Part shown: piece after piece, positions 15,906 through 25,066 of the stretch
Position numbering within the stretch: the stretch's first letter is position 1
How the letters are laid out: every line of letters begins with the position of its first letter
IMG/VR virus record: IMGVR_UViG_3300035698_006647
Coordinates: 1 to 57,957 of that record
Strand: one strand, 5' to 3'
DNA: 57,957 nucleotides
Source of the DNA: a virus
The notes under the pieces: generated by a model
Told to the model about the DNA's origin: nothing
The model's input: the letters and a program-made list of their open reading frames with translations, nothing else
The model's database searches: none
Program-made: the position numbers and the translations under genes

Positions 15906-16739
15906 ATGGAACGACCATTTAACTTAAAATTTGATGACACACTCACAGGACATGCGGAGTCATCATTTAAACTAGAAAGAATATCACCATCTATGATGGG
16001 TACCTACACATCATGTCCTCTTGCATTCTACTACGGGTACATAGCAAAGATAGAGATACCACAGTCCAGACTGCATTTGCTGTTTGGTAGTGCAATTCAC
16101 TTAGCGTTAGAATACATGTACAACGATGGCAAGGACCCGCATGAAACATTTGCAGAGCACTTTAAAAGGGAGGATCTGGACCCTGAAGGGCAGTTATCCT
16201 TTTCGGAGTACTACATGCTAGGTGTAGAGATGGTAAAGAACTATGTAGATGCAAAGCCAGCCATAGATGCTGCTTACGGTTTAGACAAGGCAGACACTGA
16301 ACTTAAGGTGAAGGAATTCATCACCCACCCAATCACAGGCAAGCAGTCTAGTGTCAAGTTCTCAGGAATCCTCGATGTGCTTACACACGGTCATAAGATT
16401 GTGGATTACAAGACATCGAAGACTAAGTGGAAGACAAGTGAAGCCCGGTTTAAGCTCCAAAGCCGCATGTACAATCTTTGGTATTTGTCAAGGTTCGGCA
16501 AAATTGCTGATGAGACAGTGTGGATCATTTTACTAAAGAAGTTTAAGAAAACATCAAGAGATGAGGTAATTCAGTTTCTGTCTTACAAGCCATCTATAGA
16601 TGACCTTGCCGCAACATTTGAGGAGATGGAAGCAATTGTTGAAAAGATTGAAACTGGCAACTTCGAAAGACCAACCAAAGGTCACCCACCGTATTGTGAT
16701 TGTTACAAATACGAAAGGTATCTAGGGATTACTAGTTAG
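15906..16739 (+). CDS. RecB/Cas4-like PD-(D/E)XK exonuclease
   Basis: 277 aa. N-terminal signature ISPSMMGTYTSCPLAFYYGY and GSAIHLALEYMY is typical of PDDEXK_1 (RecB-like) nucleases. The active site is SGILDVLTHGHKIVDYKTS (D...DYK), with the QxxxY-like helix KLQSRMYNLWY. The C-terminus carries CDCYKYERYL. It should degrade dsDNA ends to expose single strands for the neighbouring annealing protein. Confidence 0.78.
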   Translation: MERPFNLKFDDTLTGHAESSFKLERISPSMMGTYTSCPLAFYYGYIAKIEIPQSRLHLLFGSAIHLALEYMYNDGKDPHETFAEHFKREDLDPEGQLSFSEYYMLGVEMVKNYVDAKPAIDAAYGLDKADTELKVKEFITHPITGKQSSVKFSGILDVLTHGHKIVDYKTSKTKWKTSEARFKLQSRMYNLWYLSRFGKIADETVWIILLKKFKKTSRDEVIQFLSYKPSIDDLAATFEEMEAIVEKIETGNFERPTKGHPPYCDCYKYERYLGITS

Positions 16740-16748
16740 CACACACAC

Positions 16749-16964
16749 ATGGATAACATTCAAGCATTAACTGCACTGCTTTTAAAGCATGCACAAGAAG
16801 CACAAGATCTAGCAAATGAAGCAGAACGTAAAGGCAAAATGCCATACAGGATTGCTAAAGAGATTAGACGTAACGCAGGTGACTGTGGTAAAGTAGGTAA
16901 GGAACTTAGACTAGTGACCCAGGCATATTTCAAAGCACAGAAGGAGGTACAGACAGAAGTGTAA
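16749..16964 (+). CDS. small helical protein (71 aa)
   Basis: All-helical and basic (RKGKMPYRIAKEIRRN). Lies between the nuclease and SSB genes. The composition is compatible with a DNA-associated accessory protein, but no family is recognised. Confidence 0.45.
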   Translation: MDNIQALTALLLKHAQEAQDLANEAERKGKMPYRIAKEIRRNAGDCGKVGKELRLVTQAYFKAQKEVQTEV

Positions 16965-16989
16965 TACTACCCACTAACTTATAATTATT

Positions 16990-17598
16990 ATGGCAGACGA
17001 AAACAACCCATCACCGAACACAACTACTATTGAAGTTGCTTCAGTTGAGCACAAGGAAGGAGTTAGTCAAAAAAATGGACGGCCTTATGTTATTCACAGG
17101 ATAACAGATGCAAAGTCAGGACGGGACATGTCAACATTTGACGAGTTTGCGGCAAACCTTAAAATAGGAGACAAGCTTGATGTTATAGTAAGCCAGAACG
17201 GGCAGTACTGGAACTTCAACGATCCAAACAAGCCGGCATCGAAGTCTTACGGAGGTGGAGCAGCAGGAAGAACAGCAGGTGTTCTTAGCACAGCTCAGTC
17301 AGCCACTGTTCATGCATTCCAGATAGCAGCAACACTGCTTGCACCAAAGTTTGCAGAGAAAGGAGCAAAGATATCAACAGACTTTCTAAAAGAACTAGCA
17401 GACCAGATCAAACCTATGATTGAAACAGTCACACCTCCTGCTGCACCTGTTGCACCTGCAGTACGACCTGTTGCAATTGTAGCACCTGCTGCAGCACCTG
17501 TTGCAACACAGCCTGCAGTTGCAGTTCCTACATCAACTGAAGACACAACCCCTGCAGTTGATTCATCATTTGCACAAGACGAAGACAAACCATTTTAG
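16990..17598 (+). CDS. ssb-like: probable single-stranded DNA-binding protein
   Basis: 202 aa. The N-terminal ~75 residues look like an OB fold (IEVASVEHKEG, YVIHRITD, GDKLDVIVSQNGQYWNF). A helical segment and a long Ala/Pro/Val-rich linker follow. The last residues, SFAQDEDKPF, form an acidic tip ending in Pro-Phe, as in bacterial SSB, where it docks repair proteins. It is next to recombination genes. The OB part is divergent. Confidence 0.65.
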   Translation: MADENNPSPNTTTIEVASVEHKEGVSQKNGRPYVIHRITDAKSGRDMSTFDEFAANLKIGDKLDVIVSQNGQYWNFNDPNKPASKSYGGGAAGRTAGVLSTAQSATVHAFQIAATLLAPKFAEKGAKISTDFLKELADQIKPMIETVTPPAAPVAPAVRPVAIVAPAAAPVATQPAVAVPTSTEDTTPAVDSSFAQDEDKPF

Positions 17599-17621
17599 CA
17601 AATAAGTAAAACGACTCCTCT

Positions 17622-18065
17622 ATGATGCACGTATTCCCAGCTACATTCATTACGCCTACAAACAGGGCGGGTGGTGTAAGAGTAATATTTGAAATTGATG
17701 ATTCCAATAGGGAAAGCGCAGGTGAACTGATCAAGCTCCCTATGGGAAAAGAGATGTTGTTGGTTGCTTATGAAATCGGAGAAGACAGTGAGGACATCAG
17801 AAAGGCACATGTTAAGCCTGACTACGGCAAAAACCAATTCATGAAACAAGTTCATGCTATCATTGGTGATTACGCAGCCCAAACAGGTGTGGGAAAGGAT
17901 AAAATCAAGAACATTCTAAGATTAAAGTTGATAGCAAAAAACTATATCAAAGAATCAATGTCAGAAGCCAACGAACAAACAATGGCTACTGCTGTATATA
18001 TCCTTAGAACACAGATGAACCCTTCCAGATTAGATTACACTGACTATCAGGATAACGAAACATAA
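17622..18065 (+). CDS. hypothetical protein (147 aa), recombination context
   Basis: Start ATG 17622 or 17625. The C-terminal half (KNQFMKQVHAIIGDYAAQTG, KNILRLKLIAKNYI, MATAVYILRTQMNP) is helical and recalls NinB/Orf-type recombination mediators, but the resemblance is weak. It follows the SSB gene, and its neighbours suggest DNA metabolism. Confidence 0.4.
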   Translation: MMHVFPATFITPTNRAGGVRVIFEIDDSNRESAGELIKLPMGKEMLLVAYEIGEDSEDIRKAHVKPDYGKNQFMKQVHAIIGDYAAQTGVGKDKIKNILRLKLIAKNYIKESMSEANEQTMATAVYILRTQMNPSRLDYTDYQDNET

Positions 18066-18071
18066 CACTCA

Positions 18072-18377
18072 ATGGTCACATTAAAAGACAGAACAACAGG
18101 AGAAGAGTATCCTCTTGAAGATGATAATATCCACAAGTACTGGAATGAGCAAACTGCCTACAAAGGTTCTGTGTTTGTCATTGAGCCTCACTTCGAGGTT
18201 GAAAAATACGACAAGTTTGCTATGCTAGTAAAAGATAACACAGAAGAGCCAGTATGGATTTGCTTCAATAGGGCAACAATCGAGAAGGAAAGTACAAGAG
18301 AGCACATTACAGGATTGTTCAAGGACAACCCATTTTATCGGATTCATATATCAGATCATGACTCAAGACAAACTTAG
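18072..18377 (+). CDS. hypothetical protein (101 aa)
   Basis: Small mixed protein with FVIEPHFEVEKYDKFAMLV and EPVWICFNRATIEKE segments. It overlaps the next gene by 20 nt, indicating coupling. No family recognised. Confidence 0.45.
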   Translation: MVTLKDRTTGEEYPLEDDNIHKYWNEQTAYKGSVFVIEPHFEVEKYDKFAMLVKDNTEEPVWICFNRATIEKESTREHITGLFKDNPFYRIHISDHDSRQT

Positions 18378-18768
18378 CCACATGCTCCAGTTACAGTCGG
18401 AGTTTCAAAAGAACTTCTACGACATTGCAACACTTGCTGATGCAGATAGAGTAAGACAAACAAAAGAGAACATGCTAGCACTACATAGGGAATTAGGTGA
18501 GGCACTAAACGAGATGCCGTGGAAACACCACAGGGCAAACTCACAGTCCTATGATATTACAAAGGTGCAGGAAGAACTCATAGATTGTATTAAGTTCATG
18601 ATGAACATTTGTTTGCTGTGGGGACTTGATGCAGATACAATGTACTCCAAATTCGTTGAGAAAACACGTGTTGTGCAAACTCGGTATGACAAGGAGAAGG
18701 ACAGGATACCGACTGCATTAGACAGTAACAGCACCAAGATGGGGTACAACACAGACCTCAAGAACTAA
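18358..18768 (+). CDS. dimeric dUTPase-fold pyrophosphatase (dUTPase/dCTPase, T4 gp56-like)
   Basis: 136 aa, all-helical. The metal-binding pattern of the all-alpha NTP pyrophosphatases is visible: LHRELGEALNEMPWKHH (ExxE) and EELIDCIKFMMNICLLWGL (ExxD), then FVEKTRVVQTRYDKE. Family members hydrolyse dUTP, and T4 gp56 also dCTP. It lies directly before a thymidylate-synthase-fold enzyme, so it could supply dUMP or dCMP to it. The specificity cannot be read from the sequence. Confidence 0.65.
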   Translation: MTQDKLSHMLQLQSEFQKNFYDIATLADADRVRQTKENMLALHRELGEALNEMPWKHHRANSQSYDITKVQEELIDCIKFMMNICLLWGLDADTMYSKFVEKTRVVQTRYDKEKDRIPTALDSNSTKMGYNTDLKN

Positions 18769-18769
18769 A

Positions 18770-18817
18770 GTTATTAACAGGCATACGGTGTACACTGTTG
18801 CACTTAGTGATTATAAT
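18770..18817 (+). promoter_or_regulatory. phage promoter module giving a leaderless mRNA
   Basis: GTTATTAACAGG at 18770-18781, TGTACA at 18789-18794, TATAAT at 18812-18817 (17-nt spacer). The ATG of the next gene begins at 18824, exactly six bases after the TATAAT, so the transcript should start at or next to the start codon. Confidence 0.75.
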
Positions 18818-18823
18818 AGACAT

Positions 18824-19738
18824 ATGACAAATCGACAAACTGATCAGCAGGAACTTCACAATAAAGAATCAGCCGTGGCGGAATCTGCGTTTAGAGAAAT
18901 CTACACCAGGCTAAGCCACCTTGGTGTTGAAGTTGCCCCTCGCGGTTATAAGGTTCTGGAATGTGAGGACTTCTCATTCCTGCTACCTAAGTATGTCAGG
19001 TTTGCCAATTTCCAAGTACGAAAACTCAACCTAGATTACATCAAGGCTGAGTTTCTTTGGTATTTGAACGGCGACCCTGGTAACACCCGGATAGGCAAGT
19101 ATGCATCAACATGGAACCCACTCATCAATCCTGACGGAACAATCAACTCTAACTACGGGCAGTACATCTTCGGACAACAGGACCAGTTCGCAATAACAAG
19201 ACAAACCCTAAGGGATGACAAAGACTCAAGACGTGCTTCAATTGTTATTCTGTCTCAGGCCCACCTGGCTTCTGACACAAAGGATGTGCCTTGCACTTAC
19301 TCTATCAACTTTAGGATCAGGGATAACAAGCTAAACATGAGTATACGCATGAGATCCCAAGATGCAATATTCGGGTTTGGTAACGACACACCTTGTTTTA
19401 GTCTAGTACATGAGATGATGTACATGAGCCTTAAGGCGGATTATCCTGATCTTGAGCATGGATCATACCATCATACTGCTGATTCCTTCCATGTGTATGA
19501 ACGTCATTTTGCCATGTTCCACGCCATCACTGCAGGTGGCCTAAGCAAGGCAAAGTATGAGCACATCGCAATTCCTAAGATATCCTCCCATGCGGAAGTT
19601 GAATTCCTAAGAACAGGGGATTTCTCTCATATACCAGATGAGTATGAGTTTTCAAAGTGGCTAACATTTTTCGAGAACGAGAAGTACAAAGATGCGTTAG
19701 CTGATCTAGGCAAGCCTACTAATATGACATTGTTCTAA
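18824..19738 (+). CDS. thymidylate-synthase-fold enzyme, probably dCMP hydroxymethylase-like
   Basis: 304 aa; ATG 18824 because the in-frame start at 18788 lies within the promoter. Catalytic motif DVPCTYS (C157), RMRSQD (R177-D180), GFGND and DSFHVYERH are all present. In E. coli ThyA the Cys146-to-Asn177 distance is 31 residues; here C157+31 is D188. Asn to Asp at this site marks cytosine-specific enzymes such as T4 gp42. The protein may make 5-hydroxymethyl-dCMP (or 5-methyl-dCMP) rather than dTMP. A dUTPase-fold gene precedes it and a dNMP kinase follows 3.7 kb later. Confidence 0.7.
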   Translation: MTNRQTDQQELHNKESAVAESAFREIYTRLSHLGVEVAPRGYKVLECEDFSFLLPKYVRFANFQVRKLNLDYIKAEFLWYLNGDPGNTRIGKYASTWNPLINPDGTINSNYGQYIFGQQDQFAITRQTLRDDKDSRRASIVILSQAHLASDTKDVPCTYSINFRIRDNKLNMSIRMRSQDAIFGFGNDTPCFSLVHEMMYMSLKADYPDLEHGSYHHTADSFHVYERHFAMFHAITAGGLSKAKYEHIAIPKISSHAEVEFLRTGDFSHIPDEYEFSKWLTFFENEKYKDALADLGKPTNMTLF

Positions 19739-19739
19739 T

Positions 19740-19964
19740 ATGAAGTACGTGATAACAGAGCACAAAGACTTCGCAATATTCAGTGAGGTAACAACACATA
19801 GTGAGATAGGACACACTCTTTTTGGAGCACCCACAAGTGCAGGATTCTGCCATTTTGATGACCTGTCAAAGACAATGCAATGCTACGGACAAAGTGTAAG
19901 CATAGGCATTGGCAGTAGACCTGACGACAGTGACTTCCTTACCAGCAAACTAACGGACAACTAA
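19740..19964 (+). CDS. hypothetical protein (74 aa)
   Basis: Starts one base after the previous stop. Contains SEIGHTLFGAPTSAGFCHFDD and a Gly-rich SIGIGSRPDDSD segment. No family is recognised. Coupled between the hydroxymethylase-like and exonuclease genes. Confidence 0.45.
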   Translation: MKYVITEHKDFAIFSEVTTHSEIGHTLFGAPTSAGFCHFDDLSKTMQCYGQSVSIGIGSRPDDSDFLTSKLTDN

Positions 19965-19965
19965 C

Positions 19966-20727
19966 ATGATATACAAACTAGTGTTCATAGATACAGAGAC
20001 GACTGGCCTTACTGACGATGTCAATGCCAGGCTACTGCAGGTAGCTTACACAGTAGGAACAAAACAGGTTGACGAAATGTACCTGCCTCCTGTGGAGATA
20101 GGTGCTGGAGCTATGGCAGTTCACAAGATCACTCCTCAGATGGTGGAGTCAAAGCCAGAGTTCAGAGGTTCACCAGAACACAAGGAGTTGGTTCGACTGT
20201 TTAAACAAAAGAAGAACGTGTTTGTTGCACACAACGCTGCATTTGATGTTGAAATGATAGAGCGTGAAGGTGTGGATATTGTTTCAGTGTTGTGCACCAA
20301 GCGGTTGGCCCAGACGCTAATGCCGCTTGCTGAGCATGCCGCACTAGCAAATCACAAACTACAAACGTTAAGAGAGTATTTTGGTATTGAGCTTAAAGAT
20401 GCACGTGCCCATGATGCGTTAGGCGATGTGCTGGTCATGGTCGAGGTTTTCAAAGAACTATACAAGATAGCAAAGGGGAAAGCAAATGCCAAAGCAGTCA
20501 CACTTGGCAGAGTAAAATACACAAAAGATGAAATCTTAGAAAGAATGATCGAATTGTCAAGTGGACCTGTCCCACCAGACAGCCCAATGCCTTTCGGTAA
20601 ACATGCAGGAACCTCCCTTAGAGATCTTGTAACAAACGAGCGCAGCTACTGTGAGTGGCTACTTAGAAACACAGATGACAGTGGAGGAGTTAACCCAACA
20701 CTAAGGGCATTACTAAATCGAAACTAA
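19966..20727 (+). CDS. DEDDh 3'-5' exonuclease (ExoX / DnaQ-like)
   Basis: 253 aa. Exo I FIDTETTGL, Exo II VAHNAAFDVEM and Exo III HDALGDV give the DEDDh set. The C-terminal extension MPFGKHAGTSLRDL and YCEWLLRN is the short motif found in exodeoxyribonuclease X-type proteins. Likely roles are proofreading or repair. The DNA polymerase gene follows 4 nt downstream. Confidence 0.82.
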   Translation: MIYKLVFIDTETTGLTDDVNARLLQVAYTVGTKQVDEMYLPPVEIGAGAMAVHKITPQMVESKPEFRGSPEHKELVRLFKQKKNVFVAHNAAFDVEMIEREGVDIVSVLCTKRLAQTLMPLAEHAALANHKLQTLREYFGIELKDARAHDALGDVLVMVEVFKELYKIAKGKANAKAVTLGRVKYTKDEILERMIELSSGPVPPDSPMPFGKHAGTSLRDLVTNERSYCEWLLRNTDDSGGVNPTLRALLNRN

Positions 20728-20731
20728 TATT

Positions 20732-23365
20732 ATGTCAAAACCAGATTACTCAAACATTAACGCACTGACCGCATGGGATGAAGGCAAGGACATTAAGATT
20801 GCTTGCAAAATCAAGGATGATAAAACAGGGAACTGGTCGCGTGGTGTCAAGACTATATCTGGGTTTGAATGGTACTTCGCCCTTAGCGCCAAGGATGTGG
20901 AAAAGAAGGTAGTCAAACTACTCATAAACAACTACTACGATAAAGGTGTGGTTGTGCGTATTGAGGATTACAAGGACGACTGGGTCAAGGTGTACTGCAA
21001 CAAAGAATCAACTGATGTAAGGTACGGCACAGGTACAAGTTCCAACGTTAAGTATCTGATCCAGGACTTGAAAAGGGAAGGAGTTGTATTGTATGAGTCT
21101 GACCTTTCTATGTGGAAGCGATTCTGCATTGATAACAAAATTGATGTTGCAGGTAATCTTGATATACTTTACTTCGATATTGAGACAGATGACACCCATG
21201 ACGGTATAGAGATTGGTGCACACACTATTCTTTCTTGGGCAGCTATGAACTCCAACGGTGATGAGTTCTTCTGGCTTAACGAGGAATCTACCGGAGGAGA
21301 ACCTGGGCTGCTGAAAGGGTTCCTGAACCTAATGACAGATCATGACCTTATATCAGGTTGGAATTCAGGAGGGTTTGACCTACCTTATATACAAGGAAGG
21401 CTAGAGTTTCACAACATAGACCCAGGCGATATGTTCAAAAAGAAACTGCACATAGATCTTATGCAAAGATGTGCAAAGGTGTACAGCTATGAAATGTTTA
21501 ACATTGGCTTGAAAGGTTTCTCCTTGAATGAAGTGTCCAGGGTGTTCCTTGGCGCACAAAAGGTTGAGCATGAGGAAGGCATTATGGAGATGTATCTCAA
21601 CAACCCAGAACTCCTTGAAGAGTATAACAGACAAGATGTTAAGCTACTGTTTGACTTGGACAACAAACTCCTAATCACTGATTTGATGATCAAGGAGTGT
21701 CAGTGGACAGGTGCGTTCCTGGATAGGTTCTACATTGGCGAGTTGCTTGATAACTATATATTGAGACGTACTCATGAAATGGGGTTCTTCCAACACGCTA
21801 GGCCTGATTGGAATGAGAAACAGTCCTTAGACAACATCTCTATTCGTGGAGGGTTTGTTATGGCACCTGTACCAGGTGTTTATGATGGTGTTAGAGTATT
21901 CGATTTCAAATCACTGTACCCGTCAATCATGGTGGGGTTCAATATAGGACGTGATTCACTCAACAAGGAACTGTCAGATCATGGGTTTGTAGCTATGTCA
22001 CAGTTTCTTAGAACAGGCACTAAGGACGAGATCAAGGTTGAACTAGTTGATTTTGGCCAGTGGAAAGCATTCCTAGAATCAGAGAAAGCAAGGTTGGATC
22101 CTAAAGATGAGCACATACAAACAGCCAACAACGCATTCTTTTCCAAAAGTAAGATATCATTCGTCGGTGACCTTGTTCAGCACCTATTGAATCTTAGGGC
22201 AGACTGGAAAGCACAGGCAAAAGGGATGGACAAAGATGATCCTGAGTATGTTAACATCCAGCAGTCACAAGGTATTGTGAAGGAGATGGCTAACTCTATG
22301 TATGGTATCACAGGTGACAAGGGTAGTCGCTACTTTGATCAGAGTGTTGCAGAGGCTATCACCTTGACAGGTCAGTTCCTCAACCGTTTGTCATCTCACT
22401 TTGCACAGAGGCACGGGTACTCAACAATCTACGGAGATACTGACTCCATCTTTGTGCCTATCGCTAGTGATGAAGGTACAACCTCCTTAGTTGCGAAGGT
22501 AGAGGCTGATCTTAAGGAGTACTTGGAAAGTCATGTCGGTGTTACCAACAACATCATAGAACTTGAGTATGAAAAGAAGTTTAGCAGAATGATCATGCTA
22601 GATAAGAAGCGGTATGCTGGTAAGATGGTGCTGTACGATGGGTATGCTACTGATAAAATATTTTCACGCGGTACAGAGAACATCAAAAAGAACACAATTA
22701 GAATCACCCGTGAAGCGTTGGTTGAGCTAATCCACTGGGTGGTTGATGATGATACTGACATTTCAGTAGCTAAGGCAAAGACGTGGGTTGAATCACTTAT
22801 GAGTAAGATGCTTAACGATGATATAGATCCAGATGATCTTAACATGATTATCAAGGTGTCGAAACCACCATCTAAGTACAAATCAAAGCCACTCCACGTC
22901 AGGCTAGCAGAACGGCTGATCAATGCTGGTATGTTACCACCTATCATAGAAGGAAAGAGGTCGTGGGGTACAAGACTAGATTACATAGTGGTCAAAGATC
23001 CTGAGACAGGTAAACAAGAAGGTATACTTCGTGAAGAGTGGGCAGGTGTTTGGGACAGGCAATACTACTGGGAGGTGCAAGTGTACGCACCTATCAGGCG
23101 GTTCCTAGAGGTTGTGTTTCCTAGTGAGGACTGGGGGATCTACTCCATTGAGGAGCAGGACAAAATCAAGAGAAAGAAGGACAGGGAGGAATCGAAGATA
23201 CTCAAGTTTATAGATCTAGAAGAAAAGAGAAAGACAAGGCATATCAAAAAAGCAGAGATGACTGCAAAGAAACAGAAGGCCCTTGAGGATAAGGAAAAGG
23301 CAAAGAATGAAAAGCGCCGTAACGCGATATTGGCCAAGATCAATAAGACCAAAGAGGCAAGCTAA
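20732..23365 (+). CDS. family B DNA polymerase
   Basis: 877 aa. The exonuclease domain has DIETDDTHDG (from about residue 149), SGWNSGGFDLPYI and the late exonuclease Asp in YNRQDVKLL. Polymerase motif A is DFKSLYPSIM (about 390), motif B KEMANSMYGITG, and motif C YGDTDSIF (about 566). The C-terminus is a Lys/Glu-rich helical tail (RKKDREESK, KKQKALEDKEKAKNEKR) beyond the thumb. It is the replicative polymerase with proofreading. The stop codon overlaps the start of the next promoter module. Confidence 0.93.
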   Translation: MSKPDYSNINALTAWDEGKDIKIACKIKDDKTGNWSRGVKTISGFEWYFALSAKDVEKKVVKLLINNYYDKGVVVRIEDYKDDWVKVYCNKESTDVRYGTGTSSNVKYLIQDLKREGVVLYESDLSMWKRFCIDNKIDVAGNLDILYFDIETDDTHDGIEIGAHTILSWAAMNSNGDEFFWLNEESTGGEPGLLKGFLNLMTDHDLISGWNSGGFDLPYIQGRLEFHNIDPGDMFKKKLHIDLMQRCAKVYSYEMFNIGLKGFSLNEVSRVFLGAQKVEHEEGIMEMYLNNPELLEEYNRQDVKLLFDLDNKLLITDLMIKECQWTGAFLDRFYIGELLDNYILRRTHEMGFFQHARPDWNEKQSLDNISIRGGFVMAPVPGVYDGVRVFDFKSLYPSIMVGFNIGRDSLNKELSDHGFVAMSQFLRTGTKDEIKVELVDFGQWKAFLESEKARLDPKDEHIQTANNAFFSKSKISFVGDLVQHLLNLRADWKAQAKGMDKDDPEYVNIQQSQGIVKEMANSMYGITGDKGSRYFDQSVAEAITLTGQFLNRLSSHFAQRHGYSTIYGDTDSIFVPIASDEGTTSLVAKVEADLKEYLESHVGVTNNIIELEYEKKFSRMIMLDKKRYAGKMVLYDGYATDKIFSRGTENIKKNTIRITREALVELIHWVVDDDTDISVAKAKTWVESLMSKMLNDDIDPDDLNMIIKVSKPPSKYKSKPLHVRLAERLINAGMLPPIIEGKRSWGTRLDYIVVKDPETGKQEGILREEWAGVWDRQYYWEVQVYAPIRRFLEVVFPSEDWGIYSIEEQDKIKRKKDREESKILKFIDLEEKRKTRHIKKAEMTAKKQKALEDKEKAKNEKRRNAILAKINKTKEAS

Positions 23366-23410
23366 CTGTTAACAACTTCAGTGTACACATCGTAACTTAA
23401 GTAATATAAT
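23365..23410 (+). promoter_or_regulatory. phage promoter module giving a leaderless mRNA
   Basis: Degenerate box ACTGTTAACAAC at 23365-23376, TGTACA at 23382-23387, TATAAT at 23405-23410 (17-nt spacer). The next ATG is at 23417, again exactly six bases after TATAAT. Confidence 0.7.
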
Positions 23411-23416
23411 CAACAT

Positions 23417-23953
23417 ATGAAAGCAAACAAAACACAAACAATCATAATTATGGAAGGTGCAGACATGATGGGAAAGACAAGTATAGGTGCAGCACTGTCA
23501 AACAAGCTTGATGTTCCTATTGTCAAGATGACTCGTAGTGAGAAGTGGTTTGACCCTATGATAGACCTGATGTATGCAGGTGAAACCCACTGCCAGCTGG
23601 CTCAGCAAACAGGGTATGACTTTATCTACGATAGACTGTTTCCTAGTGAGTATGCATACAGTAGAGCGTACCAACGATCCACATCACATGAAAAGATAAT
23701 TTCCATTGATGCTCGTTATGCAAAGATGGGGGCACTTGTAGTTGTGTGTTTCAAGGATCCTAAAGCGTATCAAGAAGATGACAAAGGCATCATCGACGTT
23801 GCAAAATACAGTCAGCTTACAGAGTGGTACAAGGAATTCAAGAAACTGTCTAAGTGTGAAGTACTCATGCTTGACACAACAGAGGAAAACCTAGAGGACC
23901 AGTTAAAACAAATACAGGAGGCATTAGAAACAGCACAAGCTAAAGTAAAATAA
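23417..23953 (+). CDS. deoxynucleoside monophosphate kinase (thymidylate-kinase-like)
   Basis: 178 aa. P-loop MEGADMMGKTS near the N-terminus, then FIYDRLFPSEYAYSR, equivalent to the DR(Y/W) motif of thymidylate kinases, and a C-terminal helical region. It phosphorylates a dNMP. By analogy with T4 gp1 it may activate a modified dCMP made by the enzyme at 18824. The mRNA should be leaderless. Confidence 0.75.
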   Translation: MKANKTQTIIIMEGADMMGKTSIGAALSNKLDVPIVKMTRSEKWFDPMIDLMYAGETHCQLAQQTGYDFIYDRLFPSEYAYSRAYQRSTSHEKIISIDARYAKMGALVVVCFKDPKAYQEDDKGIIDVAKYSQLTEWYKEFKKLSKCEVLMLDTTEENLEDQLKQIQEALETAQAKVK

Positions 23954-23955
23954 AT

Positions 23956-24678
23956 ATGAAGTCACTTCTCAACGATGATACAGCGCAGTATCTTAAAAAA
24001 ATAGATTATACAAGCACATGGAGTGTTGGCCATCATTACAGGTTCCTACTATTTGCTAATTACGTAGTTAAATCTGGTGCCAAGAAGGTGCTTGATGTAG
24101 GATTCGGAAAAAACATGCTGATTCATTATCTAATAGATGCTGGGTTTGATGGCGAGTATATTGCAGTGGACATCAATCAGGACTACATTGATGCAGGACA
24201 GCAGGAATGGGATTCTGAGATCAGTAAGAGGGATGGTTGTGAGTGCAGTGCACAATACGTGTTCGGGGAAACAGTAAACATGGAGGTCGACGTTGTTGTG
24301 CTTGGTGAGTTTGTGGAACACATCCCAAAGGACACAGTCAAAGACGTTCTTGCAGGGTACAGGAAGCAACTAACTGATGGTGGATCAGTTATTATTTCCA
24401 CACCTAACAAGCATAACGGTGAACTAAACTGGCCGGACGATCATGAGGATGAGTTTGAGTTAGACGAACTCCTTGAGGTAGTAGCTGGGAGTGGCCTTGT
24501 ATCTCACCAAGTTGTAGGGTATTGGAACAACACAGCAGGTGTCAAATCACACCTAACTAAGGAGCAGTTGGCTACGTACGAAAATGATGCTGCGTATCTA
24601 CCAGCATCTTTACTAAACGTACAGCACTGTTTGTCATACCCACGGGATTCAAGGGCAGTAATTGTAATTGCAAAATAA
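23956..24678 (+). CDS. SAM-dependent methyltransferase
   Basis: 240 aa class I Rossmann enzyme: motif I VLDVGFGKNML, acidic loop IAVDINQDYID, motif IV VVVLGEFVEHIP, then YRKQLTDGGSVIISTPNKHN. This is the UbiE/Methyltransf_11-like pattern. The substrate is unknown. Placed between a dNMP kinase and a glycosyltransferase-like gene, it could act on DNA bases or on a sugar; this is inference. Confidence 0.75.
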   Translation: MKSLLNDDTAQYLKKIDYTSTWSVGHHYRFLLFANYVVKSGAKKVLDVGFGKNMLIHYLIDAGFDGEYIAVDINQDYIDAGQQEWDSEISKRDGCECSAQYVFGETVNMEVDVVVLGEFVEHIPKDTVKDVLAGYRKQLTDGGSVIISTPNKHNGELNWPDDHEDEFELDELLEVVAGSGLVSHQVVGYWNNTAGVKSHLTKEQLATYENDAAYLPASLLNVQHCLSYPRDSRAVIVIAK

Positions 24679-24679
24679 C

Positions 24680-25057
24680 ATGGGAATGCATTTTGATGTA
24701 GCAGTATACAGCAAGACAAAGTTTCGTGAATCACTCAAGGAAACACACAGTGATGACAATGCCAAGGTCGTCATGGCAGCTGTAGAAGCTGCGTCAGCAG
24801 GGGATGACAGTGTGTTTGCACTTCTTGCATGTGAATACTGGGATGACTATAACCCAAGGTGGGAACTACCAAGACTCATACAGGCGTTGGCGATTGATGT
24901 GACAACCTACGATGGTGTGGAGGAACTTGACAAATACAGCATAGGCACCAACCACCAAGCGTTCAACGCTGAGGAGTGGTACAGCGATAACACTGGTAAG
25001 TCGTTACCTGCTCATCCATACGACGATGACTATGATGATGATAAAGATATTAACTAA
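24680..25057 (+). CDS. acidic hypothetical protein (125 aa)
   Basis: ATG 24680, one base after the methyltransferase stop (24668 lies within it). Acidic, ending in an Asp-rich tail (YDDDYDDDKDIN). No domain recognised. Coupled to the methyltransferase and glycosyltransferase-like genes. Confidence 0.5.
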   Translation: MGMHFDVAVYSKTKFRESLKETHSDDNAKVVMAAVEAASAGDDSVFALLACEYWDDYNPRWELPRLIQALAIDVTTYDGVEELDKYSIGTNHQAFNAEEWYSDNTGKSLPAHPYDDDYDDDKDIN

Positions 25058-25066
25058 CTTATACTT